Part shown: in pieces, positions 42,751 through 51,367 of the stretch | How positions within the stretch are numbered: position 1 is the first letter of the stretch | Layout: every line of letters starts with the position of its first letter | From: Streptomyces spinosisporus | GTDB lineage: Bacteria; Actinomycetota; Actinomycetes; Streptomycetales; Streptomycetaceae | NCBI RefSeq assembly: GCF_022698145.1 | Contig: NZ_JALDAX010000018.1 | Span: forward strand, 1-64,000 | DNA: 64,000 bases | Reading direction: 5' to 3' | Notes under the pieces: generated by a model | Told to the model about the DNA's origin: nothing | Seen by the model: only the letters and a program-made list of their open reading frames with translations | Databases searched by the model: none | Position numbers and translations under genes: made by a program

Positions 42751-44112
42751 ATGGGAATCGCCACCTACGGCACGACGAACGTCGACTGGGAGGCGCGCAT
42801 CGACATCGACCGGTTGCGCCGCGAACGCCTGGCCCGGCTGCGTGAACAACTGGAGGCGTCGAGTTTCGGAGCCCTGCTGGCCTTCGACTTCGCCAACATC
42901 CGCTACATGACCTCCACCCACATCGGGACGTGGGGTTCCGACAAGCTCGTGCGGTTCGCGCTGCTGGTACGCGGAGCCGAGCCCGTCATCTGGGACTTCG
43001 GTTCCGCGGCCCGCCACCACCAGCTGTACAACCCCTGGCTCTCCGACGAGGAGACCGATCCGGTGACCGGTGTGCGCACCCCCGTGCCCGGCACCTCCCG
43101 TTCGTTCGCCGGCATCTCCACGCTGCGCGGCGCCGTCCACCCGGACGCAGATCGCGCGGGCAGTGTCGCCGCCCGGGTCCTGGAGGAACTGCGCAAGCAC
43201 GGACTCGAACGCGAGCCGGTCGGTGTCGACTTCGTCGAGATGCCGGTGCACCGGGCCCTCACCGCGGCCGGGCTGGACATCTGTGACGGACAGCAGCTGT
43301 TCCTGGAGGCCCGCCGGGTTAAGACCCGCGACGAGATCTCGCTGCTCACCCACGCCTGCGCCCTCGCGGACATGGCCTACGAGGAGCTGTACGCCTTCCT
43401 GCGCCCCGGCATCAAGGAGAACGAGACGGTCGGCCTGGTCAGCAAGATCCTCTACGACAACGGCTCCGAGTTCGTGGAAGGCATCAACGCCATCTCCGGC
43501 GAACGGTGCAATCCCCACCCGCACCTCTACTCGGACCGGATGGTCCGGCCGGGCGATCCCGCCTTCTTCGACATCGTGCACAGCTACATGGGCTACCGGA
43601 CCTGCTACTACCGCACGTTCGCGGTGGGCAGCGCCTCCCCCGCGATGAACGACGCGTACAAAATCGCCCGGGAGATCATGGACGAGTCGCTCGCCGCGGT
43701 GAAGCCGGGAGCGACCACGGCCGACATCGTCTCCCTGTGGCCGCGTGCGCAGGACTTCGGCTTCGCCGACGAGGAGGCCGCGTTCGCGCTGCAGTACGGG
43801 CACGGCGTGGGTCTGTCGGTGTGGGAGAAGCCCATCTTCAGCCGCCTCACCTCCCTGGATCACCCCGAGGAGCTCAAGGAGGGCATGGTCTTCGCCCTGG
43901 AGACGTACTGGCCCGCCAAGGACGGCTGGTCGGCCGCCCGCATCGAGGAGGAGCTGGTGGTCACCGCCGACGGCTGCGAGGTGATCACCCGCTTCCCCGC
44001 CGAGGAACTGCTCGTGGCGGGGCAGCGCTACTTCGCGGCCTCCGGCCCGCTGCCGGCCGTGCGTGAATCGCAGTCCCATCTCAACAACCCGAAGACTCGG
44101 AACCAGTCATGA
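42751..44112 (+). CDS. M24-fold (pita-bread) hydrolase, creatinase/Xaa-Pro peptidase/DddP relative
   Basis: The 453-residue protein has an N-terminal creatinase-like domain (about 1-190) and a C-terminal M24 domain. Aligned to aminopeptidase P, four of five metal ligands are present: Asp274 (FFDIVHSY), His351 (YGHGVGL), Glu384 (ALETYW) and Glu399 (RIEEELVVT). The second Asp is Cys285 (GYRTCYYRTF). That changes the dimetal site and suggests a non-peptidase reaction, as in creatinase or DMSP lyase DddP. GGAAAGGA lies upstream of ATG 42751. It overlaps E1 alpha by 4 bases. Confidence 0.78.
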   Translation: MGIATYGTTNVDWEARIDIDRLRRERLARLREQLEASSFGALLAFDFANIRYMTSTHIGTWGSDKLVRFALLVRGAEPVIWDFGSAARHHQLYNPWLSDEETDPVTGVRTPVPGTSRSFAGISTLRGAVHPDADRAGSVAARVLEELRKHGLEREPVGVDFVEMPVHRALTAAGLDICDGQQLFLEARRVKTRDEISLLTHACALADMAYEELYAFLRPGIKENETVGLVSKILYDNGSEFVEGINAISGERCNPHPHLYSDRMVRPGDPAFFDIVHSYMGYRTCYYRTFAVGSASPAMNDAYKIAREIMDESLAAVKPGATTADIVSLWPRAQDFGFADEEAAFALQYGHGVGLSVWEKPIFSRLTSLDHPEELKEGMVFALETYWPAKDGWSAARIEEELVVTADGCEVITRFPAEELLVAGQRYFAASGPLPAVRESQSHLNNPKTRNQS

Positions 44113-45170
44113 CCCTTCCGCTGGCGTCCCATGACTACGGGGCGCATCCCACCGTCCTGCCGCCGTCGGTGACCGCACGGGACCGGTTGCAGGTGCCGCA
44201 GGAGACCCGGATCGACCTCTACCGGCGGCTGCAGGAACTGCGCCAGTTCGAGAAGCGTGCCTACGACCTCTTCCTGCAGCAGCTGGTGAAGGGCACCAGT
44301 CATCTGTCCCTGGGCATGGAGGCGATCGCGGCCGGCTTCGGCGCCGCCATGCGCAAGGACGACTACACCTTCGCCACCTACCGGGGCCATGCCCACACTC
44401 TCTCCCGCGGGGTGCCGATGGCGCCCGTCCTGGCGGAACTCCTCGGCCGGGCCAACGGCCTGATGGGGGGCAAGGGCGGCTCCATGCACCTCACCAGCGT
44501 CGAGCACGGGGTCATGGGCAGCTACGCCATCATCGGGGCGCACCTGTGTGTGGCCAACGGGGCGGCCTGGTCGGCGAAGCTGCGCGGCTCCGGCCAGGTG
44601 GCCGTCTGCTTCTTCGGGGACGGCACCACCAACATCGGAGCCTTCCACGAAGCCCTGAACTTCGCCGCCGCCTTCCGGCTGCCGACCGTTTTCGTCTGCG
44701 AGAACAACCTCTACATGGAGTACACGCCGATTCGCGACGTCACAGCGGTGGAGCGCCCGGCAGCGGACCGCGCGGCCGCCTACGGCCTTGAACCCCTGCA
44801 CGTCGACGGCAACGACGCGGACGTCATGTACACCACGGCAGCCACGGCACTGGCCCGAGCACGTGAAGGAGCGGGGCCCGTGCTCGTGGAAGCGGTGACC
44901 TACCGGCACGGCGGCCATTCGCGAGCCGATCCCGGCAAGTACCGCCCTGCCGAGGAGGTCGCCGCCTGGCAGGCGTACGACCCTGTGCACCTGTACCGCG
45001 ACCGGCTCACCCGGCTGGGTGTGGCCGAGGAGGACCTCGCCCGCATCGAGGCCGAGGTCGGCCGCCGGGTCGATGAGGCCACTGCGGAGGCGAAGAGCGG
45101 GCCGTTGCCCGACACCGCCGAAGCGTTCACCGACGTCTGGGCCGATGGAGGTTCGTCATGGCGGAACTGA
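44109..45170 (+). CDS. Thiamine-dependent 2-oxoacid/acetoin dehydrogenase E1 alpha
   Basis: The 353-residue protein has the full thiamine-diphosphate motif from GDGTTNIGAFHEALNFAA (starting at 170) to ENN (198-200). It also has TYRGHAHTLSRGVP, MGGKGGSMHL and EAVTYRHGGHSRADPGKYRP. It is closest in style to AcoA/PdhA-type alpha chains. It pairs with the next gene. In normal complexes E1 passes its acyl group to lipoyl-E2, but the only E2-like protein in this operon has no lipoyl domain, and there is no E3 gene. Confidence 0.9.
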   Translation: MTLPLASHDYGAHPTVLPPSVTARDRLQVPQETRIDLYRRLQELRQFEKRAYDLFLQQLVKGTSHLSLGMEAIAAGFGAAMRKDDYTFATYRGHAHTLSRGVPMAPVLAELLGRANGLMGGKGGSMHLTSVEHGVMGSYAIIGAHLCVANGAAWSAKLRGSGQVAVCFFGDGTTNIGAFHEALNFAAAFRLPTVFVCENNLYMEYTPIRDVTAVERPAADRAAAYGLEPLHVDGNDADVMYTTAATALARAREGAGPVLVEAVTYRHGGHSRADPGKYRPAEEVAAWQAYDPVHLYRDRLTRLGVAEEDLARIEAEVGRRVDEATAEAKSGPLPDTAEAFTDVWADGGSSWRN

Positions 45171-46135
45171 CCTACCGACAGGCCGTCGCCCGCGGTCTGA
45201 GCCAGGAGATGGACCGCGACGAACGAGTCCTGCTCCTCGGCGAGGACGTAGCGGGCGCGGGGGGTGTGTTCAAGACGACGGCCGGACTGCTCGACCGGTT
45301 CGGACCGGAGAGGGTCCTGGACACGCCCATTGCCGAACAGGCCATCCTGGGCGCGGCCATGGGTGCCGCCATGACCGGCATGCGTCCCGTCGCCGAGATC
45401 ATGTTCGCCGACTTCTTCGCGGTGTGCTGGGACATCGTCGTCAACGAGATCGCGAAGATGCGCTACATGACCAATGGCCAGCTGTCGATGCCGTTGGTGA
45501 TCAAGTCGGGTGGCGGTGGCAGCCTGCGGCTCGGAGCGCAGCACTCGCAGTCGATCGAGAACTGGGCGATGGCCGTACCCGGGCTGAAGGTGGTCACGCC
45601 GTCGACCCCCCGCGATGTCGTCGGGCTCATGGCTGCCGCCGTACGCTGCGACGATCCGGTGCTGTTCTTCGAGCACAAGGGGCTGTATGCGGCGAAGGGC
45701 GCGGTGCCCGACGGCGAGATCGTCGACGAGCTCGGACGCGCCGTGGTCCGCCGTCCCGGCCGTGACGCCACGGTGGCCGCACTGGGCCTGATGGTCCCGA
45801 GAGCACTGGAGGCGGCCGGGCTGCTGGCCACCGAGGGCATCGACGTCGAGGTGATCGACGTCCGCTCGCTCGTGCCCTTGGACACCCGGACACTGCTGTC
45901 GTCCGTGTCGCGCACAGGCCGGCTGTTCACCGTCGAGGAGAACCCCCGACTGCTGGGCTGGGGCGCGGAGTTGGTGTCGCTCGCCGCGGACGAGTGCTTC
46001 TGGGACCTCGAGACGCCGTGCCGCCGGATCACCACCCCGCACATTCCCCTGCCCTCCGCCGACAACCTGGAGGATGCCGTCCTGCCGTCCGTGGCCCGCA
46101 TCGTCGAGGAAGTGCGCAAAGGAGTCCACACGTGA
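45158..46135 (+). CDS. Thiamine-dependent 2-oxoacid/acetoin dehydrogenase E1 beta
   Basis: The 325-residue protein has RVLLLGEDVAGAGGVFKTTA, DTPIAEQAILGAAMGAAMTG, RLGAQHSQSIENW (with the active-site His) and HKGLYAAKGAVPDGE. It forms the alpha2beta2 E1 with the preceding gene, which it overlaps by 13 bases; GGAGG within the alpha gene serves as its ribosome binding site. All residues expected for an active E1 beta are visible, so the enzyme should still decarboxylate or cleave its substrate. Confidence 0.9.
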   Translation: MAELTYRQAVARGLSQEMDRDERVLLLGEDVAGAGGVFKTTAGLLDRFGPERVLDTPIAEQAILGAAMGAAMTGMRPVAEIMFADFFAVCWDIVVNEIAKMRYMTNGQLSMPLVIKSGGGGSLRLGAQHSQSIENWAMAVPGLKVVTPSTPRDVVGLMAAAVRCDDPVLFFEHKGLYAAKGAVPDGEIVDELGRAVVRRPGRDATVAALGLMVPRALEAAGLLATEGIDVEVIDVRSLVPLDTRTLLSSVSRTGRLFTVEENPRLLGWGAELVSLAADECFWDLETPCRRITTPHIPLPSADNLEDAVLPSVARIVEEVRKGVHT

Positions 46136-47628
46136 ACACGTTCCCCACCTCCGCCGACGGCCTGACGTCCTTTCAGATGTGGATCGGGGGCCGCTGGTGC
46201 GAAGCGGCGTCCGAGGCGCGCTTCGAGAGCATTGATCCGTTCACGGGCCGGCCCTGGGCCAGTGTCCCCGACGCCGCCGCCGAGGACGTGCATGCGGCGG
46301 TGTGCGCCGCCGAGGACGCCCAGCGCGGGGCCTGGGGCGCCACGAACGGCTTCGCCCGCGCCCGGCTCATGCACCGGCTGGCCGACCTGCTGGAACGCGA
46401 CGCGGCCGGACTGGCCGCCGTGGAAACCAAGGACAACGGCAAACTCCTGCGCGAGATGCAGGGGCAGCTGGAGTATCTGCCGGCCTGGCTGCGCTATTTC
46501 GCGGGTGTGGCCGACAAGCTCCAGGGAGAGGTCATCCCCTCGGACCGCCCCAACTTCATGGTGTACACACGCCATGAACCGGTGGGTGTCGTCGGTGCCA
46601 TCGTGCCGTGGAACTCCCCGCTGATGCTGCTGATGTGGAAGCTCGCTCCGCTGCTTGCCGCGGGGTGCACGCTGGTGGTGAAACCGTCGGAGCACACGCC
46701 TGTCTCCGCGCTCGCGTTCGCGCGCCTGGTGGACGAGGCAGGCTTTCCTCCCGGCGTGTTCAATGTCGTGACCGGTCAGAGCGCCGATGTGGGACGCGCG
46801 TTGGTGGAGCATCCCGGTGTACGTCACGTCGCCTTCACCGGATCGCCGGGCGTAGGCGTGAAGGTGGCGCAGAGCGCGGCGGCCCACTTCGCCCGGACCA
46901 CGCTGGAACTGGGCGGGAAGTCGGCGCAGTTGGTGTTCCCGGACGCCGGCCTCGAAGCGGCGGCGAACGGTGTGATCGCGGGCATCTTCGCGGCCACCGG
47001 GCAGACCTGCGTGGCAGGCTCCCGCCTGGTGGTGCACAGGGATGTCCACGACGCCCTGCTGCAACGGGTACGCGAGCGCACGGAACGCATCGTCCTGGGC
47101 GACCCCAGTGCCGCGGAAACGGAAATGGGCCCCCTGTCGAACGCCGCTCAGTTCAAGACCGTCAGCGGCTTCGTCGAGCGCGCCGTCACGGACGGTGCGC
47201 GCGTTGTGACCGGTGGTTGTTCCGCCCCGGATCTGGGCGAACTGTTCTACCGCCCCACGATCCTCACCGACGTCCGCCCGGAAATGGAGGTGGCCCGGGA
47301 GGAGATTTTCGGCCCGGTACTGTCCGTACTGACCTTCGACACCGAGGAGGAGGCGGTGGAGCTCGCCAACTCCACGGAGTACGGGCTGGGTGCGGGTGTG
47401 TGGACGGCTGACGTCCGCAGGGCGCACCGAGTGGCCCACGAACTGCGGGCCGGCAATGTGTGGGTCAACGCCTATCGCGTGGTCGCCCCGAACGTACCCT
47501 TCGGAGGCACCGGCGCCAGCGGGTGGGGGCGGGAGAGCGGCATCGACGCGGTACGCGAGTACACCGTGACGAAGGCGGTATGGATCGAATTGTCCGGCGC
47601 CACCCGCGATCCATTCACCCTGGGTTGA
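46132..47628 (+). CDS. NAD(P)-dependent aldehyde dehydrogenase
   Basis: This 498-residue ALDH-superfamily enzyme has VGAIVPWNSPLMLLMWKLAP, KPSEHTP, VAFTGSPGVGVKVAQ, LELGGKSAQLVFPDAG (catalytic Glu) and GQTCVAGSRLVV (catalytic Cys). It starts at GTG 46132 overlapping the E1 beta stop. As the last gene of the operon it could oxidise the aldehyde that E1 would release if no lipoyl-E2 acceptor is used. No terminator hairpin was seen after it. Confidence 0.9.
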   Translation: MNTFPTSADGLTSFQMWIGGRWCEAASEARFESIDPFTGRPWASVPDAAAEDVHAAVCAAEDAQRGAWGATNGFARARLMHRLADLLERDAAGLAAVETKDNGKLLREMQGQLEYLPAWLRYFAGVADKLQGEVIPSDRPNFMVYTRHEPVGVVGAIVPWNSPLMLLMWKLAPLLAAGCTLVVKPSEHTPVSALAFARLVDEAGFPPGVFNVVTGQSADVGRALVEHPGVRHVAFTGSPGVGVKVAQSAAAHFARTTLELGGKSAQLVFPDAGLEAAANGVIAGIFAATGQTCVAGSRLVVHRDVHDALLQRVRERTERIVLGDPSAAETEMGPLSNAAQFKTVSGFVERAVTDGARVVTGGCSAPDLGELFYRPTILTDVRPEMEVAREEIFGPVLSVLTFDTEEEAVELANSTEYGLGAGVWTADVRRAHRVAHELRAGNVWVNAYRVVAPNVPFGGTGASGWGRESGIDAVREYTVTKAVWIELSGATRDPFTLG

Positions 47629-47845
47629 CCTTCGTCAGATCCACGTGATCGCACCAATCATGATGTCGTCGATCAGCCGGTTCGCCATCCGGGGCTCTTT
47701 GGGTCGGATCACCTCAACCACCTCGCGGCGACCGGCTTTTCGCAAGCCGTTGTACGACCGGGCCGGCCAAGCTACCTGGCTCAATGCAACTGCCCTCCAG
47801 ATGGGCACCCCATTCCGTGCGAGCGAACCGCCGTCACATGGCTGA
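47629..47845. other. Gap between convergent genes with an open minus-strand frame
   Basis: A minus-strand frame without stops runs leftward from inside the short-chain dehydrogenase 3' end to a stop at 47635, ending RMANRLIDDIMIGAITWI. It could be the tail of a lost gene, but no family was recognised. No hairpin terminator was identified. Confidence 0.3.
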
Positions 47846-48619
47846 TCAGGCAGTGAATCCCCCGTCGACCGGCAGCACCGTTCCGCTGATGTGGCTCGCC
47901 CGGTCGCTCAGTAGAAATGCAGCCGTCGCCCCGACCTCGGCTCCCGTGCCGGCCTTGCGCAAGGGTGTCGCGGCGATTCGTGCCTCGACGCCTCCGGGGA
48001 TTGCCTGCCGCAGTTGTGTCAGCATCGGGGACTCGGTGGGCCCGGGGGCTATCACGTTCACGCGGATGCCGAGTGGGCCGAAGTCGTGAGCTGCGGTCCG
48101 GGTCAGGCCGATGACGGCGTGCTTGGTGGCCTGGTAGGCGCCCATGCCGCTGCTGCCGCGTAGTCCTCCGATGCTGCTCATGTTGACGATCGCGCCGGAT
48201 CCCTGCTGTTCCATGACCCGTACCTCCTCACGGATGCACAGCCACGTGCCCTTGACGTTAACGGTCATGATCCGGTCGAAGTCGTCCTCCTCCACCGCGT
48301 CGAGCCGTCCGCTCTGGGTCATCGCCGCGTTGTTGAACGCCCCGTCGAGGCGCCCGAAGTGCGCGACGGTGGCATCGACGAAGGCAGCGACGCTTGCTGC
48401 GTCGGAGACGTCGCCGGTGCGGTACTCCACGTCGTACCCCGAGGCTCCGAGTTCCTTGGCCAGTGCGGCGAGGGGTTCCTCGGTGCGTGCGACCAGCATC
48501 AGTGCGGCGCCTTCCGCAGCCAGCACGCGGGCGGTGTCGGCGCCGATCCCCGTACTCGCTCCCACGATGAGAATGACCTTTCCGCTGAGCAGCGGCTGGG
48601 TTTTCATGTCTTGCGGCAT
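47846..48619 (-). CDS. Short-chain dehydrogenase/reductase (SDR)
   Basis: This 257-residue classical SDR has VILIVGASTGIGADTARVLA (nucleotide loop), NNAAMTQSG, VNMSSIGG and the catalytic pair YQATKHAV (Tyr-x-x-x-Lys), and ends with the family tail SGTVLPVDGGFTA. ATG 48619 is preceded by AAAGGA; an internal ATG at 48607 is an alternative. It is the last gene of the leftward module that begins with the DUF6282-like gene. It probably oxidises a hydroxy acid to the beta-keto acid needed by the adjacent cleavage enzyme. Confidence 0.9.
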   Translation of the reverse strand: MPQDMKTQPLLSGKVILIVGASTGIGADTARVLAAEGAALMLVARTEEPLAALAKELGASGYDVEYRTGDVSDAASVAAFVDATVAHFGRLDGAFNNAAMTQSGRLDAVEEDDFDRIMTVNVKGTWLCIREEVRVMEQQGSGAIVNMSSIGGLRGSSGMGAYQATKHAVIGLTRTAAHDFGPLGIRVNVIAPGPTESPMLTQLRQAIPGGVEARIAATPLRKAGTGAEVGATAAFLLSDRASHISGTVLPVDGGFTA

Positions 48620-48648
48620 ATCGTTCTGTGTCCTTTGTCCGTCTGCGT

Positions 48649-49605
48649 TCAGCGGGCGGGTGCCCTGACGGTGGTGCTGTCGCCGGCCTTTGCGGGGCCG
48701 CGGAGGGCGAGCATCTGGCGGGCGTCGTTCGGTGCGGCGATCTCCCGGCCCTGGTCCTCGACGATGCGTCGGATCTTTTCGACCTGCTGGGCGTTGCTCT
48801 GTGCGAGCCGGCCCTTGCCGAGCCACAGACTGTCCTCGAGGCCCACGCGTACATGGCCGCCGAGCCAGGCGGCGTGGGTGCCGAATTCCATCTGGTTACG
48901 ACCGGCGGCGAACGCGGAGAAGGAATAGTCGTCGCCGAAGAGCCTGTCCGCGACGCGCACCATGTGCTCGAGATTGTCGTGGTCGGCGCCGATGCCGCCG
49001 AGGACGCCGAAGACTCCTTGGATCAGCAGGGGTGGTTTGGCCAGACCCGCCTGGACGAAGTGGGCGAGTGAGTAGAGGTGCCCGATGTCGTAGCACTCGT
49101 ACTCGAATCGAGTGCCAAAAGCGCCGAGTGTTCTCAGGGTGTGTTCGATGGATTCGAAGGTGTTGATGAACGGCTGGGAGTAGGTGTTGAGGACGTAGGG
49201 CTTCTCCCAGGTGTGCGTCCACGCGGTCACCTTGTCGGCGATTCCCGCGTACACGAAGTTCATCGAGCCCATGTTCAGCGATGCGAGCTCGGGTTGGAGG
49301 CGGACGGGCGCGGCGAGCCGCTGCTCCATGGTCATCGCCGATGATCCACCGGTGGTGATGTTGATGACGGCGTCGGTGTACGGGGTGATGCGCTCAAGGA
49401 TCTCTTCGAAGACGTCGGGATCTGCGGTGGGCCGGCCGTCCGGCTGGCGTGCGTGCAGGTGCACGATGGCCGATCCGGCGTCGATCGCTTCGAGCGCGGA
49501 TTCGGCGACCTGCTGGGCGGAGAGGGGGATGTGGGGGCTCTGGGACGGCACGTTGACCGAGCCCGTCACCGCGGTCGTGATGATGACCTTGTCGGCCTTG
49601 CGCAT
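48649..49605 (-). CDS. Beta-keto acid cleavage enzyme (BKACE, DUF849)
   Basis: The 318-residue protein has the DUF849 hallmarks: KVIITTAVTGSVNVPSQSPH at the start, the zinc site HLHARQPDGRPTADPDVFEE, LNMGSMNFVYAG, and a late HVRVGLEDSLWLGKG. BKACE enzymes condense a beta-keto acid with acetyl-CoA to give acetoacetyl-CoA and a new CoA ester. The substrate range is set by residues that cannot be judged here. Known members include 3-keto-5-aminohexanoate and dehydrocarnitine cleavage enzymes. It lies 29 bases from the SDR gene. Confidence 0.9.
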   Translation of the reverse strand: MRKADKVIITTAVTGSVNVPSQSPHIPLSAQQVAESALEAIDAGSAIVHLHARQPDGRPTADPDVFEEILERITPYTDAVINITTGGSSAMTMEQRLAAPVRLQPELASLNMGSMNFVYAGIADKVTAWTHTWEKPYVLNTYSQPFINTFESIEHTLRTLGAFGTRFEYECYDIGHLYSLAHFVQAGLAKPPLLIQGVFGVLGGIGADHDNLEHMVRVADRLFGDDYSFSAFAAGRNQMEFGTHAAWLGGHVRVGLEDSLWLGKGRLAQSNAQQVEKIRRIVEDQGREIAAPNDARQMLALRGPAKAGDSTTVRAPAR

Positions 49606-49656
49606 CAGTGGCTCCTTCTCGCGTGGGGAACGCCGAGTGCGGTGTCCTTCATGGGT

Positions 49657-50445
49657 TCATGGGCGTTGGCTCTCTTCCCGGAACGCTGCGACCAGGCCGC
49701 GCGCCGCGGTTGCCAGCATCGTTGTGTCGTTGCTGAGCAGGACGAAGTCGCAGCCGTCCCGGACGGCCCGGACGGCTTGTTCGGGCGCGCCACCGAACGC
49801 GAGACCGAATCGCTTGCCCGCGGCATGCGCGGCGTCGCGGGCCGAGCCGATCAGGGCGAGCACCTCGGGCGATCCAGGTGTCGACCCCATGGACAGGGAC
49901 AGGTCGGCGGCACCGACGAACACCGCATCGACGGAATCGAGGGCGAGTATCTCGGGTGCCGCTTTGATTGCCTCGACACTCTCCAGTTGTGGGATGCACA
50001 GCACATCGTCGTTGCCGAGAGCGAGATAGTCGGCATTGGGGAGCAGTCCCCAGGCTCCCGCACGGCTCGTGCCGCCTGCGCCTCGTACGCCGTACGGCGG
50101 GAACCGGCAGGCTCGTGCGACGGCGGCCGCCTGCTCGACGGTGTCGACGTGCGGCACGAGAAGGCCCATGGCGCCGGCGTCGAGGACCTTCTGGATGGTC
50201 GAGGCGTTCATGTCCGGCACGCGCACCAGAGGCGTCATGCCCAGTGCGGCAGCCGAGTTGATCAGTCGGTAGGCGGTCTGGAGATCGAGGGGCGCGTGCT
50301 CGAGGTCGATCACCACGAAGTCGAAGCCGGCGTACGCCATGATCTCGACCGGTTCCGAGGAGGCGATCTTCAGCCAGGTGCCGAGGGGGGTGGTGGTGCG
50401 GTCCGGCGAGAACAGGCCGGCGCCCGTGCGGTGTGGTGTGCTCAC
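49657..50445 (-). CDS. HpcH/HpaI-family aldolase
   Basis: The 262-residue class II aldolase/citrate-lyase-beta-like protein has AGFDFVVIDLEHAPLDLQTA, LVRVPDMNASTIQKVLDAGA, GVRGAGGTSRAG, PQLESVEAIKAAPEI (metal Glu) and VFVGAADLSLSMG (metal Asp). These enzymes cleave 4-hydroxy-2-oxo acids to pyruvate or glyoxylate and an aldehyde. It starts at GTG 50445 overlapping the stop of the cupin gene (GTGA). Confidence 0.88.
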   Translation of the reverse strand: MSTPHRTGAGLFSPDRTTTPLGTWLKIASSEPVEIMAYAGFDFVVIDLEHAPLDLQTAYRLINSAAALGMTPLVRVPDMNASTIQKVLDAGAMGLLVPHVDTVEQAAAVARACRFPPYGVRGAGGTSRAGAWGLLPNADYLALGNDDVLCIPQLESVEAIKAAPEILALDSVDAVFVGAADLSLSMGSTPGSPEVLALIGSARDAAHAAGKRFGLAFGGAPEQAVRAVRDGCDFVLLSNDTTMLATAARGLVAAFREESQRP

Positions 50446-51350
50446 GGCATCGGGTAGTCGTCGGCGTTGAGGACCCAGCCCGGCTTCTGCGAGAAGTCGA
50501 CCCGCGGGGGGCTGAAGATGTCGATCAGCTGGTTCACGCCGGGGTCGTCCGCCGCGGAGGTGTGCACGGCGGGAGGCGGGATGATGGCCACGGAGGGGCT
50601 GCCGAGCCGCACGTGCTCGTCGTCGCGCCACGCTGTGCTGTCGTTCAGCCAGGGGGTGCGGATGTGGTGGACGTAGCTGCCCCGTACCGCGACGGAGAGC
50701 TGCTCGAAGTCGTCGTGCGTGTGGGGCGAGAGCTTGCGCGGATCACGCGGACCGTGCTGTGGGGGAAGGAAGTTGACCATGAACGCGCGGGTGCGGAAGA
50801 TGCGTCCGAACCGATCCGGGTCGTCGGGTACCTTCGCGAGCGGGTAGTGCCGCACGGCCGGCTCGCCGACGGGCTCCGGCCATCGGTGCAGCGGAGCGAC
50901 GCGTGGGTGGTCCTCGGCGTAGGCTTCCGCGTTCGCGGCACGATCGCGCCACTCCGGTTCGGCGGCCTCGATCAGGCGGAGGACGGGTCCGTCGCCCTGC
51001 ACGCTGATGTGCGAGGCGCCGGGCGGGACCACCACGAGCCCGGGGTCGTTCACCGGCGTGGTTCCAGCGGCGGTGTGGACGGAGATGACGGGCGAGTCGT
51101 CGGTGAGGATGACGGCGAGCTCCCCGTCCAGCGTTCCGTTGCCGAGGTCGTCGCCGGTGCGCGCTTCGGTGTGGACGAGTATGACGTTCTGGGCGCGGAC
51201 GATCGCGGTCCGCTCTTCTGCCGTGGTGCCATCGGCCGGGGCCAGCTGCCGGAAGTCCACGTATTGCGCGGCGGCGATCGCGGCGCTGCCGTCCGGGCCG
51301 GGGGCGGGCGCTGTGGCGAGGGAGGAACGGGGGTCGTCCTTGGCGTACAC
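50442..51350 (-). CDS. Double-cupin protein, function unknown
   Basis: The product is 302 residues from GTG 51350, chosen because GAAAGGGA lies about 8 bases upstream; GTG 51371, coupled to the previous stop, would add 7 residues. The C-terminal cupin has the metal motif LSPHTHDDFEQLSVAVRG (His-x-His-x3-Glu) and a second His in IIPPPAVHTSA. The N-terminal half looks like a second, metal-poor cupin (VVPPGASHISVQGD). It could be an isomerase, a dioxygenase or a binding protein. Its position inside a catabolic operon favours an enzyme. Confidence 0.75.
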   Translation of the reverse strand: MYAKDDPRSSLATAPAPGPDGSAAIAAAQYVDFRQLAPADGTTAEERTAIVRAQNVILVHTEARTGDDLGNGTLDGELAVILTDDSPVISVHTAAGTTPVNDPGLVVVPPGASHISVQGDGPVLRLIEAAEPEWRDRAANAEAYAEDHPRVAPLHRWPEPVGEPAVRHYPLAKVPDDPDRFGRIFRTRAFMVNFLPPQHGPRDPRKLSPHTHDDFEQLSVAVRGSYVHHIRTPWLNDSTAWRDDEHVRLGSPSVAIIPPPAVHTSAADDPGVNQLIDIFSPPRVDFSQKPGWVLNADDYPMP

Positions 51351-51367
51351 GGTGTTGTCCCTTTCGT

